DNA from: SIG587 sp045544035
GTDB taxonomy: Bacteria; Bacillota; Clostridia; Oscillospirales; Acutalibacteraceae
Assembly (NCBI GenBank): GCA_045544035.1
Contig: JAZPYE010000021.1
Span: 16,044 to 80,043 of the forward strand
Direction: 5' to 3'
DNA length: 64,000 bases
The position numbers were made by a program, and so were the translations under genes. Below are positions 1 through 7,785 of the stretch, in pieces. Each line of letters opens with the position of its first letter. The stretch's first letter is position 1. The notes beneath the pieces were generated by a model. It was not told the DNA's origin and did not search any database. It saw only the letters and a list, made by a program, of their open reading frames with translations.

Positions 1-40
1 TATACAAAATATTTTTTAATGATTTGGTGGGGGTGAAAAT

Positions 41-3000
41 TTGGTGAAAATGGCGGCTAAAAAACTCTTTAGTGTAGTTCTTTCGGTCCTTGTTCTCGCA
101 GCAGGCTTTGGCACAATGCTTTCGGAGTTTATTACTGCTGAACCCGAATGGACTTATAACTACGATGAGCTTGTAACACAGGTTGATTCCGTAAATGAAA
201 AGGCGCTTGCACCTTTGCGTGTTGCTATGGGAGAATATGTAGAGGCGCCTGATTATTTTGGTTTTTATGACTATTTTGGTATTGCAACAAATCTTGATGC
301 AACAGGTGTTTTTGCAGGACTTCGAGTTGAAGACACCTTTTTCAGCGAGGTTTCCGACACCCTTCTTTATGGCGGAATGGAAATTAACGATGCTCATCCA
401 TTTGTAATTTATGAGGTTGAAAGCGGCACCGAATTTAGAATTCAGTATTACACTTACACTAAAGAGCATTGGGCTGACATTGGTTTGGGCTCTTATGCAA
501 ACGACCTTTACTTTGCTAGCATTTTTGCTTCCTCGGATGGCGTTAACTGGGTTCCTGCAAATTTTGAAAACGACATTGCTTCTATGCCAACCGAAGTACC
601 TTATGACCTTGTTATTGCTACGGTAGCAAATGTTGGCGCTAACACCCGCTTTGTTAAGTTTGAGTTTCCTGTTGACCCGAGTCTTGTTAGTGATTTATTG
701 GTTGACATAGAAGGGTCTGGTGGCGTTCCTCAGGATGCTCTTTTAATTCAAAAGGTTAAACTTACTGCACCTACAGCGGCTGTGGCTGAAAAACTTGTCA
801 GTTTTCAGAACAGCAAAGTGACAGCTAACGGTGAAAAAATATCCCTAGATGAGGTTTTTGTGAATTATCCTGCCACGGCAACTGTTGATGACAATGGTTT
901 CGGTCTAGTAACCTACACAAACAGTCAGCTCGGAGGCGGCACCACCGATATGTATCCTTGGGGCACATTCTATGAGACCGACCGTGATTACTATCTCCGT
1001 GTTCAGCCGGGCACCCGTTTCTCTCTTTCTTTTAATGACCAGACAATACACAACGACCTTGCCGATGCTCTCGTTTTTACAGGAAAAATTGAAAATACAG
1101 AGCAGTTTGCGGTTAGGGTTTTTAGCTCTGCAAATCTTAAAAACGGTTGGGTTGAGCACAAATTGGCGCCTTCTGCCGCCAATGTAAGTCACGGCATTAA
1201 ATTCAGTTATAACTTTATTATTCCTGAAAATCACACCTATGTTAAGTTTGTAACACCCATAAGCGGCTCGGTAGGCAGCATTAAGGATGCGCAAGGGAAC
1301 ACTGTCACCGCTCAGGCAGGTAACACCTTTTGCATTACCGACCACATTATTTACACTCCTTATGATGAGTCGGGTGTTTTCTTTGATATAGATGAGGATT
1401 ACGCTTCGATTAAAGCCTCTGCGGCAACTATTTATTTAAACCATAATTTTTCAACCACCTCCCCCGATACCGGTTTTCATTCGGCTAATCTTGACACAAC
1501 CTATAAACTTGGAAGTGTCCAAACCGAGAGAACCGATGATGAACTAGCATTTTTACTTTATAAGGTAAAGGGCGGCACGCATTTTAAGGCAAAATTGATG
1601 ATTGGTTGGAGTGGTAATTGGCGCAAGGAAGGTTATGATAATAATAAATCTGCTGATGCTGAGGAAATGCATTTTGCGATTTTAACATCCCCCGATGCTG
1701 CCGAATGGACACTTCAGTACACTCTTGGCCTAACTGATGATTTTTATGTAAGAAGTAGCACGGCAAGCAACAATGTATACTATAATGCGGATGTTTTTGT
1801 TCCTGAAGAACACAGCTATGTTAAGATTATCTCTTATTGTCGAGGCTATTATAAGTATTCAGGTGGCTCCGTTTATTTTAATAACCAGTTTATGGTGGGC
1901 GGCGCTTCCTATGTTTCTGCCGATTATAATGATGACATAACAAGCAATATCACCGTTAACGACTACATCGCAAAGAGCGAAACAATCCTTAATAACGAAA
2001 CCAAGTGTGAGTTTGCAATATATAATTACTTCGATGTTGAAACCTCAGCAAATGGTATTGCCGCAAATTTGGATGCTGAAAATGCCTTTGTTGAATACAA
2101 AGTTAATAATAACAGTGCTCTTGTAATTAAGTCTGATAACGAACTTAAAATGGAAGTTTCTTACGATGGCAAAAAGTTTGTTAAAGCGCAAATTTATCCT
2201 TGCGGCGATACCTACACCGTTAACACTCTTGATGGTAAACAGTACATAAGAGTTTATCTTGATACAAACGAGTCTATTAAAGCGGTTTTCGCCGATGCTC
2301 TTGCTCCCACCGCAACCTTCATCAATGCCGCAGGCAACAAGGAGGTTATCGAACTCGATTTCTTTGGTGAAACCCCCGTTCCCAGCATCAACACATCTCG
2401 TGTGGGATATATCTTTTCAGGTTGGGATAACACAGTCAAAGGTCTTTACCTTGATGCAACCTTCACCGCACAGTATATTAAGTCTGATAAAACCTACAAT
2501 ATTGCTACTCAAAATGGCGGTGTAGTTCTTTGTGTTGGTATGGATTACTGCGAAGCAAACACAACCACAGTTGCGGCTCGGTTTGATGATATGGTTACAT
2601 TGGAGGCCCCTGCAACCTGTGATGGCCTTGTGTTTGACAAGTGGATGGTTTTTGAAAATGGGGAGCCAACCGAAATTGTTTTTTCTCACTCTAATAAATT
2701 ATCATTCCTTGTAAACGAAGATATTTGTTTGTATGCAAAGTATGCCGAGGAAAAAAGCGAGGTCGTTCCCTTTATTTATACAAGCAAAAAAGCACAAATC
2801 ACTAAAAACGAAAATAGCGGCTTGTGGAATATGTCTGTAATTTGGCAAGTTAATGTACCTGACAATGTTGAAGTTTGTGAGACAGGTATTCTCGTTTCAA
2901 CCTATAATTTTGATGATGATGCTATGTGTGATGGTGTAATAAGTAACGGGGAAACTGATATCATTAAGAAAAGAAGTCACAAGAACGGCGCGGCAGGTAA

Positions 3001-3145
3001 AACCCTTATGTATACCATAACCGACATTGAGGCAGAGAACAGCACAACAAGATTTGCTCGCCCTTATGCGAAAATCACTGCTAACGGTGTTGCTGAAATA
3101 ATTTATGGTGATACGCTCTCCCACACCTACACAGTATCCGAATAA
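41..3145 (+). CDS. Large secreted protein with tandem beta-domain repeats and an InlB-type repeat
   Basis: Secreted or surface-exposed protein of unknown function. A signal peptide covers about residues 1-33 (Lys-Lys, then a hydrophobic core). Three related modules follow, recognisable by a 'Y-x-V-x-x-G-T-x-F' strand (about residues 120, 317 and 504), a 'SS/TSPD..W' segment (162, 360, 547) and an 'H/T-x-Y/F-V-K-F/I' strand (201, 399, 591). A fourth, shorter copy lies near 684-741. An InlB B-repeat-like stretch ('GYIFSGWD..ATFTAQY') occupies about 760-813, a similar 'FDKW...YAKY' module 823-908, and a distinct C-terminal domain about 915-1034. No LPXTG or SLH anchor is visible. A GGTGGGGGTG ribosome site lies 6-7 bases before the TTG at 41; GTG at 44 or ATG at 50 are alternatives. 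Secretion is well supported; ligand binding is only inference. Confidence 0.8.
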   Translation: MVKMAAKKLFSVVLSVLVLAAGFGTMLSEFITAEPEWTYNYDELVTQVDSVNEKALAPLRVAMGEYVEAPDYFGFYDYFGIATNLDATGVFAGLRVEDTFFSEVSDTLLYGGMEINDAHPFVIYEVESGTEFRIQYYTYTKEHWADIGLGSYANDLYFASIFASSDGVNWVPANFENDIASMPTEVPYDLVIATVANVGANTRFVKFEFPVDPSLVSDLLVDIEGSGGVPQDALLIQKVKLTAPTAAVAEKLVSFQNSKVTANGEKISLDEVFVNYPATATVDDNGFGLVTYTNSQLGGGTTDMYPWGTFYETDRDYYLRVQPGTRFSLSFNDQTIHNDLADALVFTGKIENTEQFAVRVFSSANLKNGWVEHKLAPSAANVSHGIKFSYNFIIPENHTYVKFVTPISGSVGSIKDAQGNTVTAQAGNTFCITDHIIYTPYDESGVFFDIDEDYASIKASAATIYLNHNFSTTSPDTGFHSANLDTTYKLGSVQTERTDDELAFLLYKVKGGTHFKAKLMIGWSGNWRKEGYDNNKSADAEEMHFAILTSPDAAEWTLQYTLGLTDDFYVRSSTASNNVYYNADVFVPEEHSYVKIISYCRGYYKYSGGSVYFNNQFMVGGASYVSADYNDDITSNITVNDYIAKSETILNNETKCEFAIYNYFDVETSANGIAANLDAENAFVEYKVNNNSALVIKSDNELKMEVSYDGKKFVKAQIYPCGDTYTVNTLDGKQYIRVYLDTNESIKAVFADALAPTATFINAAGNKEVIELDFFGETPVPSINTSRVGYIFSGWDNTVKGLYLDATFTAQYIKSDKTYNIATQNGGVVLCVGMDYCEANTTTVAARFDDMVTLEAPATCDGLVFDKWMVFENGEPTEIVFSHSNKLSFLVNEDICLYAKYAEEKSEVVPFIYTSKKAQITKNENSGLWNMSVIWQVNVPDNVEVCETGILVSTYNFDDDAMCDGVISNGETDIIKKRSHKNGAAGKTLMYTITDIEAENSTTRFARPYAKITANGVAEIIYGDTLSHTYTVSE

Positions 3146-3170
3146 TTTAGAATGAATAATAACTAAACTC

Positions 3171-3210
3171 AAAGGACCCCTTGAAGATTTACTACAAGGG
3201 GGTCCTTTTC
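3171..3210 (+). terminator. Intrinsic terminator after the secreted protein
   Basis: AAAGGACCCCTTG pairs with CAAGGGGGTCCTTT (one extra G), followed by a short T run. It closes the single-gene transcription unit before tRNA-Val. Confidence 0.85.
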
Positions 3211-3221
3211 ACAAATATTAC

Positions 3222-3250
3222 TTGCTATTATTATATCAATATGTTACAAT
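3222..3250 (+). promoter_or_regulatory. Sigma-A promoter of tRNA-Val
   Basis: TTGCTA and TACAAT are separated by 17 bases, and the tRNA begins 12 bases after the -10 box. Confidence 0.6.
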
Positions 3251-3261
3251 AATAAAGCTTT

Positions 3262-3338
3262 GGAGGCATAGCTCAGTTGGTCAGAGTACTTGCTTGACAT
3301 GCAAGGGGTCACTGGTTCGAGCCCAGTTGTCTCCACCA
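3262..3338 (+). tRNA. tRNA-Val (anticodon GAC)
   Basis: Full cloverleaf: acceptor GGAGGCA/TGTCTCC with one G-U pair, D arm GCTC/GAGT, anticodon stem CTTGC/GCAAG with loop TTGACAT (anticodon GAC at 3296-3298), T stem ACTGG/CCAGT with loop TTCGAGC, discriminator A and an encoded CCA. Confidence 0.95.
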
Positions 3339-3340
3339 AA

Positions 3341-3370
3341 AAATCTCGTTCTTCCGAACGAGATTTTTTT
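3341..3370 (+). terminator. Intrinsic terminator of tRNA-Val
   Basis: AAATCTCGTTC and GAACGAGATTT form the stem around a short TTCC loop, ending in a T run. It starts two bases after the tRNA CCA. Confidence 0.88.
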
Positions 3371-3540
3371 ATCCATTGCGAAAGCAATGGTATATCATCA
3401 ACGATAGCAACGCTATCGTTGTATCTCATCAGTCCGTAAGGACTGTATATCATCACGCTTTAGCGTGTATCATATCTTTCGTAATGATGATATGCAATTC
3501 CTAACGGAATTGATTATATACAATGCTTCGCATTGATTTG
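3371..3540. repeat. Tandem array of small hairpins with a conserved linker
   Basis: Six clear stem-loops and one degenerate one lie in a row. Stems are CCATTGC/GCAATGG (3373-3390), AACGATAGC/GCTATCGTT (3400-3420), CAGTCC/GGACTG (3430-3445), CACGC/GCGTG (3454-3467), CAATTCC/GGAATTG (3495-3512) and CAATGC/GCATTG (3521-3535). The degenerate unit spans about 3471-3494. Linkers resemble TATATCATC (3391-3399, 3446-3454; variants elsewhere). Stem sequences differ from unit to unit but stay self-complementary. None has a T tract, so these are not ordinary terminators. There is no coding potential. The last unit runs into the promoter of the next gene. Confidence 0.8.
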
Positions 3541-3561
3541 ATTTTGCTTTTATGCTATAAT
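3533..3561 (+). promoter_or_regulatory. Extended -10 sigma-A promoter of the YcxB-like gene
   Basis: TTGATT, a 17-base spacer and TATAAT preceded by TGC (extended -10). The -35 box overlaps the 3' arm of the last hairpin of the array. Confidence 0.6.
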
Positions 3562-3581
3562 ACATTCAAAGGAGTGATAGT

Positions 3582-4127
3582 ATGAAATTCCAATTTAATG
3601 TCAATATTAACGATAAAGATTATTTGGATTATAATAAGTTTTGGATGTTACAATCACATTATGGAAAAAAACAGATGACAACTTTCAGAATTGTTATAGC
3701 TATAATTTTTGGTGCATATATTCTTATCTCGTTGTTTGGAGGTAACTTTACTTTTGATTCTTTTATTGGAATAATTCCAATTGCGATTTTATTGATTATA
3801 TTTGAGTTATCACTTTCTCCATTATATGTTTCGTTCTTAAAAAGTCATTTAAAGAGTCTTAAGAAAAAAGGAAAAATGGGATATTCTCCTTCATCTGTTA
3901 TTGAGTTTTATGAGGATGTTTTTGTTGAAACAACACCTGATAATAAGACGGAGCAAAAATATTCAGCCATTGAAAGAGTAAGTATTGTTGATAATAAAGT
4001 AGTTTATATTCATGTGAATAATATTATGTCTTACATATTACCTTTTTCTTGCTTTAAATCAATAGTACAATATGAGGAATTTTTAGATTTTATAAAAACG
4101 AAATGTGCAGACATTGATATATATTAG
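3582..4127 (+). CDS. YcxB-like membrane protein
   Basis: A 181-residue protein resembling the YcxB-like family, whose function is unknown. The N-terminal segment (residues 1-38) is hydrophilic. Two adjacent membrane helices follow at about 38-56 and 60-86. The C-terminal cytoplasmic domain (about 110-181) is a YcxB-type beta-rich fold ('IEFYEDVFVETTPDNKTEQKYS...'). An AAGGAG site precedes the ATG. The gene stands alone between the hairpin array and a strong terminator. Its codons are more AT-rich than those of its neighbours, which could indicate transfer or low expression. The family assignment rests on architecture and remembered motif similarity. Confidence 0.65.
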   Translation: MKFQFNVNINDKDYLDYNKFWMLQSHYGKKQMTTFRIVIAIIFGAYILISLFGGNFTFDSFIGIIPIAILLIIFELSLSPLYVSFLKSHLKSLKKKGKMGYSPSSVIEFYEDVFVETTPDNKTEQKYSAIERVSIVDNKVVYIHVNNIMSYILPFSCFKSIVQYEEFLDFIKTKCADIDIY

Positions 4128-4155
4128 TTTTTTAAAAACTGCAAGTTTGATTTTT

Positions 4156-4190
4156 AAAAAGCCCTGTTCTTTAAAACAGGGCTTTTAATT
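4156..4190 (+). terminator. Intrinsic terminator
   Basis: AAAAGCCCTGTT and AACAGGGCTTTT form the stem around a short T/A loop. It ends the YcxB-like gene. Confidence 0.85.
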
Positions 4191-4244
4191 TATACTTTTC
4201 ACTTTTTGTGGAATAATAAAACAAAAAATGAAAAGGTGAAAAAA

Positions 4245-5546
4245 ATGACAAATTCAGTTTGGAGCGAGTTCGAGGAAAGGCCGAAATTTGAGCCGCTTAG
4301 TGGGGACATTAAAACCGATGTTTTAATTGTTGGCGGTGGGATTGCAGGCCTTCTTTGCGCTTATCACCTTAAAAATGCGGGTGTAGACTGTGTTTTAATC
4401 GAGGCGGATAAAATCTGCTCGGGTATTACAAAAAATACTACAGCGAAAATAACGATACAACACGGGCTGATTTATGATAAAGTTACTAAATCGCTGGGAA
4501 AAGAGGCGGCGGAGCTTTACTATAGGGCTAATGAAAATGCTTTAAATGAGTTTATAAACTTATCAAAAATAATTGATTGCGATTTGCAGGAAAAAACTGC
4601 CTTTGTTTACAGCGCTACAAAATTCAAAGAAATTGAAAGGGAAGCGAGGGCACTAAACGAAATTGGTTGCCCTGCATTTTTAACCGAAGAAACCGAGTTA
4701 CCGTTTAATAATATCTTAGCAGTTGGAGTGGGGAAGCAGGCGCAGTTTCATCCTTTGAAATTTTGTTTTGCAATAGCAAAGGATTTAAAGATTTTTGAAA
4801 ATACAAAGGCACTTGAATTCGGTAAAAATTATGTTTTAACAAATAGGGGAAGGGTTTATTTTAAAAAGATTATAATTGCAACCCATTTTCCGATTATTAA
4901 CAAGCACGGTTTTTATTTTGCTAAGCTTTATCAGCACCGTTCCTATGTTTTGGCTCTTGAAAACACACCGAAAATTAACGCAATGTATGTTGATGAAGAT
5001 TTGAAAGGATTGTCTTTCAGGAACTATAATAACCTGTTACTCCTTGGTGGCGGAAGTCACAGAACTGGTAAAGTTGGCGGCGGTTGGAGAGAACTTGAAA
5101 GAGTTGCGGGAGAAAATTATAATAATTTTAAAATTGTTAACCGTTGGGCAACACAGGACTGTATGAGCCTTGATGGACTGCCGTATATCGGGCAATATTC
5201 AAAAAATACACCAAATATGTTTACGGCAACGGGCTTTAATAAGTGGGGAATGACATCGGCAATGGTGGCGGCCTCGGTTTTATGTGATTTGGTACAGGAA
5301 AAGGAAAATGAGTTTGCAGATTTATTTTCGCCATCGCGAGGAATTTTAAAACCACAGCTTGCGGTTAACTTAAGCGAATCAATTCTAGGCATTTTAAACC
5401 CGAAAACACCTCGGTGTCCTCATCTTGGTTGTGCCCTGAAATATAACCGTTTTGAACATTCCTGGGACTGCTCCTGTCACGGTTCAAGGTTTACAAAAGA
5501 TGGAAAACTTATTGACAACCCTGCAACCGATGATATAAAATTATAA
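4245..5546 (+). CDS. FAD-dependent oxidoreductase (DAO family) with C-terminal Rieske domain
   Basis: A flavoprotein of the glycine/D-amino-acid oxidase fold carrying a [2Fe-2S] Rieske module, similar in architecture to Bacillus YhfW. The dinucleotide-binding motif 'VGGGIAGLLCA' lies near residue 28. The conserved DAO C-terminal part 'GLPYIGQYSKNTPNMFTATGFNKWGMT' follows. The Rieske ligands are visible as C-P-H and, 16-17 residues later, C-S-C-H-G-S-R-F, near the C-terminus. The substrate is unknown. ATG at 4245 was chosen because an AAAGGTG site sits just upstream; an in-frame TTG at 4206 has no such site. The next two genes follow closely on the same strand and may be co-transcribed. Confidence 0.83.
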   Translation: MTNSVWSEFEERPKFEPLSGDIKTDVLIVGGGIAGLLCAYHLKNAGVDCVLIEADKICSGITKNTTAKITIQHGLIYDKVTKSLGKEAAELYYRANENALNEFINLSKIIDCDLQEKTAFVYSATKFKEIEREARALNEIGCPAFLTEETELPFNNILAVGVGKQAQFHPLKFCFAIAKDLKIFENTKALEFGKNYVLTNRGRVYFKKIIIATHFPIINKHGFYFAKLYQHRSYVLALENTPKINAMYVDEDLKGLSFRNYNNLLLLGGGSHRTGKVGGGWRELERVAGENYNNFKIVNRWATQDCMSLDGLPYIGQYSKNTPNMFTATGFNKWGMTSAMVAASVLCDLVQEKENEFADLFSPSRGILKPQLAVNLSESILGILNPKTPRCPHLGCALKYNRFEHSWDCSCHGSRFTKDGKLIDNPATDDIKL

Positions 5547-5567
5547 AATAAGAAAATCGGTGATTTA

Positions 5568-5888
5568 ATGAGCGTTTTTGATAAAATTTATTGTGTTGTT
5601 TCTAAAATCCCAAAGGGAAGAGTTGCAACCTATGGTCAGGTGGCGCTTCTTGCAGGTAATCCCAGGTGGGCAAGGGTTGTGGGCTATGCGCTGCATAACA
5701 ATCCAGCGCCCGGGGTTATTCCTTGCCATAGGGTTGTAAACCGCCTTGGGAAAACGGCAAAAACGTTTTCCTTTGGCGGAGACACTGCGCAAAGACAACT
5801 GCTTGAAAGTGAAGGCATTATTTTTGAAAAAGACGGCAGCATCGATTTGAATAAATACGGATGGAAACAAAATTTACACAAGGACTAA
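5568..5888 (+). CDS. MGMT-family protein (alkyltransferase-like)
   Basis: A 106-residue protein consisting only of the DNA-binding/active-site domain of O6-alkylguanine-DNA alkyltransferases. Motifs seen: 'PKGRVATYGQVA', the arginine-bearing 'ARVVGYAL..NP', and the active-site 'IPCHRVV'. The alkyl-accepting Cys is kept, whereas true ATL proteins carry Trp in this position (PWHR). The N-terminal domain of full-length MGMT is missing, so it may be a minimal transferase or a damage-flagging protein. It begins 21 bases after the oxidoreductase gene and ends 3 bases before the transporter gene, suggesting an operon. Confidence 0.85.
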   Translation: MSVFDKIYCVVSKIPKGRVATYGQVALLAGNPRWARVVGYALHNNPAPGVIPCHRVVNRLGKTAKTFSFGGDTAQRQLLESEGIIFEKDGSIDLNKYGWKQNLHKD

Positions 5889-5891
5889 AAA

Positions 5892-6797
5892 ATGATTAAA
5901 AACAAACAAACAGTTTTGGCCACAATTTGCTCGCTTATTGCCCAGGTGATTTTTGGATTTAGCTTTATGTTTACAAAAATTGCCCTGGATTACTCCTCGC
6001 CGCTTACTGTTATTGCGGATAGGTACATAGTAGCATTTTTGGGGCTTACAGTAGCACTGCTTTTTACAAAAACAAAAATTCGATTTAATAAAAACATTTG
6101 GAAGCTAATTTTAATGGCTGTTTTTCAACCGTTTTTGTACTTTATTTTTGAAAGTTACGGCATAAAACTTACAACAAGCGCCTTTTCTTCTATAATGATT
6201 TCGCTTATCCCCGTGGTTGCAATGGTTAGCGGAATTTTTATATTAAAAGAAGTGCCGTCAATTTTACAATATGTTTTTACCCTGCTTTCCATTGGCGGTG
6301 TTGTGGTTATGGCCCTTGCGGGAAATGCCGATGGAACCGTTACACTTGGCGGCATTCTGCTTCTTTTAGGTGCCGTTTTATCGGCGGTGGGCTATAACAT
6401 TATGAGCCGAAAAATCTCAAGCGAGTTTGCACCAATTGAACGCACCTATGCAATGAGCGTTATAGGACTTGTATCATTTCTTTCAATTGCTTTAATAGAA
6501 AATATAAATGCACCTGCCGAAATATTTACGCCATTTTTAAATCCCGCTTATCTTTGGTCGATTTTATATCTTGGATTAGTATCATCCGTTGTGGCGTTTT
6601 TCCTTTTAAATTATGCTAATACTCATCTGCCTATTGCTAAAACCACCGTTTTTTCAAATGTAACAACGGTTGTGTCTGTTATAGCGGGAATTATATTCCT
6701 AAATGAAAAACTCTCATTTGAGGTAGTTATTTCTACAATTATGATAGTTGTCGGCGTGTGCGGCGTTCAGCTGCTTGCTGTTAAAAATAGAAAATAA
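5892..6797 (+). CDS. EamA/DMT-family transporter
   Basis: A 301-residue integral membrane protein with about ten hydrophobic helices in two EamA repeats (about residues 9-142 and 152-296), as in drug/metabolite exporters. The first repeat contains 'FGFSFMFTKIAL' and 'ISLIPVVAMVSGIFILKE'; the second contains 'SSVVAFFLLNYA' and 'VIAGIIFLNEKLS', typical of the family. The substrate cannot be read from the sequence. It is the last gene of the 4.2-6.8 kb group and ends at a terminator shared with the convergent AraC-type gene. Confidence 0.85.
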   Translation: MIKNKQTVLATICSLIAQVIFGFSFMFTKIALDYSSPLTVIADRYIVAFLGLTVALLFTKTKIRFNKNIWKLILMAVFQPFLYFIFESYGIKLTTSAFSSIMISLIPVVAMVSGIFILKEVPSILQYVFTLLSIGGVVVMALAGNADGTVTLGGILLLLGAVLSAVGYNIMSRKISSEFAPIERTYAMSVIGLVSFLSIALIENINAPAEIFTPFLNPAYLWSILYLGLVSSVVAFFLLNYANTHLPIAKTTVFSNVTTVVSVIAGIIFLNEKLSFEVVISTIMIVVGVCGVQLLAVKNRK

Positions 6798-6812
6798 GCC
6801 GTTTATTAAAAG

Positions 6813-6836
6813 AAGCCCTACATTTGTAGGGCTTTA
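6813..6836. terminator. Bidirectional terminator between convergent genes
   Basis: AAGCCCTAC/GTAGGGCTT stem with an ATTT loop. It overlaps the stop region of the minus-strand regulator gene. Confidence 0.7.
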
Positions 6837-7682
6837 AATATTTATTTTACTGTATTTTTTGGGGGAAACACCTTTATATTTTTTAAAGGTTTTTGAGAAG
6901 TAGCTTATGTCATTAAAGCCGTTATCCAAGGCGGCTTCCGTAACGGTTGCACCGCCTTCTAAAAGGGAGTGCGCAGCGTTTTCAATTCTTAATCGGTTAA
7001 TGTAATCAATAGGGGTAATATTGGTAAATTCTTTGAAGAAACGACAAAAATATTTTTCGTTCATTCCCGTCTTTTTGCTTAATGTGTAAAGGGAGAGAGG
7101 CTCGCGGTAATGTTCCTCAATAAAATCAATTATATCAGCAATTTTAGCCAGTTGGTGTTCGTATTTAGTGTTTTTGATTTTTTTAATATAACCGCCTGAA
7201 TAGAGTACTCTTAAAAGATTAAAGGCTTCTGCATAAAAATCCAAAACGGCAAAATCGTTGCTGTTATCAAAAGCAGAAAACAGCCTGTCAACAATTGATT
7301 CAACATCGGTGTTTTTTCCGGTTTTAAAAAATTCACAAAAGGAAATTTTGCGACACATTATCGGTTCAATGAATTTGTTGATAGCATCGCTCTTTCTGCG
7401 GCAAAGCATTGACAAATCAAAAACAGCATATGTAAAAACACAGTTCTTGAGAATGCCGCTGTGCAATGAGCCCGACTCGATAAACGCTATATCTCCTGCT
7501 TCCATTTTATAGCTTCGTTGGTCAATTGAAAGCTGAAGAATACCACTTTCTACCCGCAGAATTTCAAATTCTTTGTGCCAGTGGGGCATCATATTAAAAT
7601 CCGGGTCCTTCATAACTCCGCATTCAATAGGGAAATCACTTGTGCCAAAAATTTTCTTTTCATTTAGTTCTGAATATTGCAT
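6834..7682 (-). CDS. AraC-family transcriptional regulator
   Basis: A 282-residue regulator. The N-terminal half has a cupin-type ligand-binding fold ('MMPHWHKEFEILRVESG...AGDIAFIESGSLHSG', about residues 31-80). The C-terminal 100 residues hold the two AraC helix-turn-helix motifs: 'LSLYTLSKKTGMNEKYFCRFFKEFT' and 'VTEAALDNGFNDISYFSKTFKKYKGVSPKKY'. It is divergent from the L-fucose isomerase gene, with 103 bases between the two starts that contain a 10-bp perfect inverted repeat. It is therefore the likely local sugar-responsive regulator. The effector (L-fucose, L-fuculose or a relative) is inference from position. Confidence 0.9.
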   Translation of the reverse strand: MQYSELNEKKIFGTSDFPIECGVMKDPDFNMMPHWHKEFEILRVESGILQLSIDQRSYKMEAGDIAFIESGSLHSGILKNCVFTYAVFDLSMLCRRKSDAINKFIEPIMCRKISFCEFFKTGKNTDVESIVDRLFSAFDNSNDFAVLDFYAEAFNLLRVLYSGGYIKKIKNTKYEHQLAKIADIIDFIEEHYREPLSLYTLSKKTGMNEKYFCRFFKEFTNITPIDYINRLRIENAAHSLLEGGATVTEAALDNGFNDISYFSKTFKKYKGVSPKKYSKINI

Positions 7683-7719
7683 AATAACCTCAAAGTAACT
7701 TTTGTCATAATTTTAATAC

Positions 7720-7757
7720 TTATATCACTAGTATTTTAACATAAACAGTGATATAAT
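7720..7757 (+). promoter_or_regulatory. fucI promoter with overlapping inverted-repeat operator
   Basis: TTATATCACT (7720-7729) and AGTGATATAA (7747-7756) are perfect inverted arms separated by 17 bases. The right arm overlaps a TATAAT -10 box (7752-7757). No good -35 box is present at the right distance, which fits an activator-dependent promoter. The AraC-type protein encoded divergently is the obvious candidate to bind here. Confidence 0.6.
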
Positions 7758-7785
7758 ACAATAAAAACATTTTGGAGGTATCCTT

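Noticed and set aside
905..1345. 146-codon minus-strand frame inside the secreted protein gene
   Set aside because: Lies fully within a long open frame with clear domain repeats; no ribosome site.
3371..3540. CRISPR array
   Set aside because: Repeats are short linkers only; the intervening pieces are self-complementary hairpins of uneven length, and no cas genes are present.
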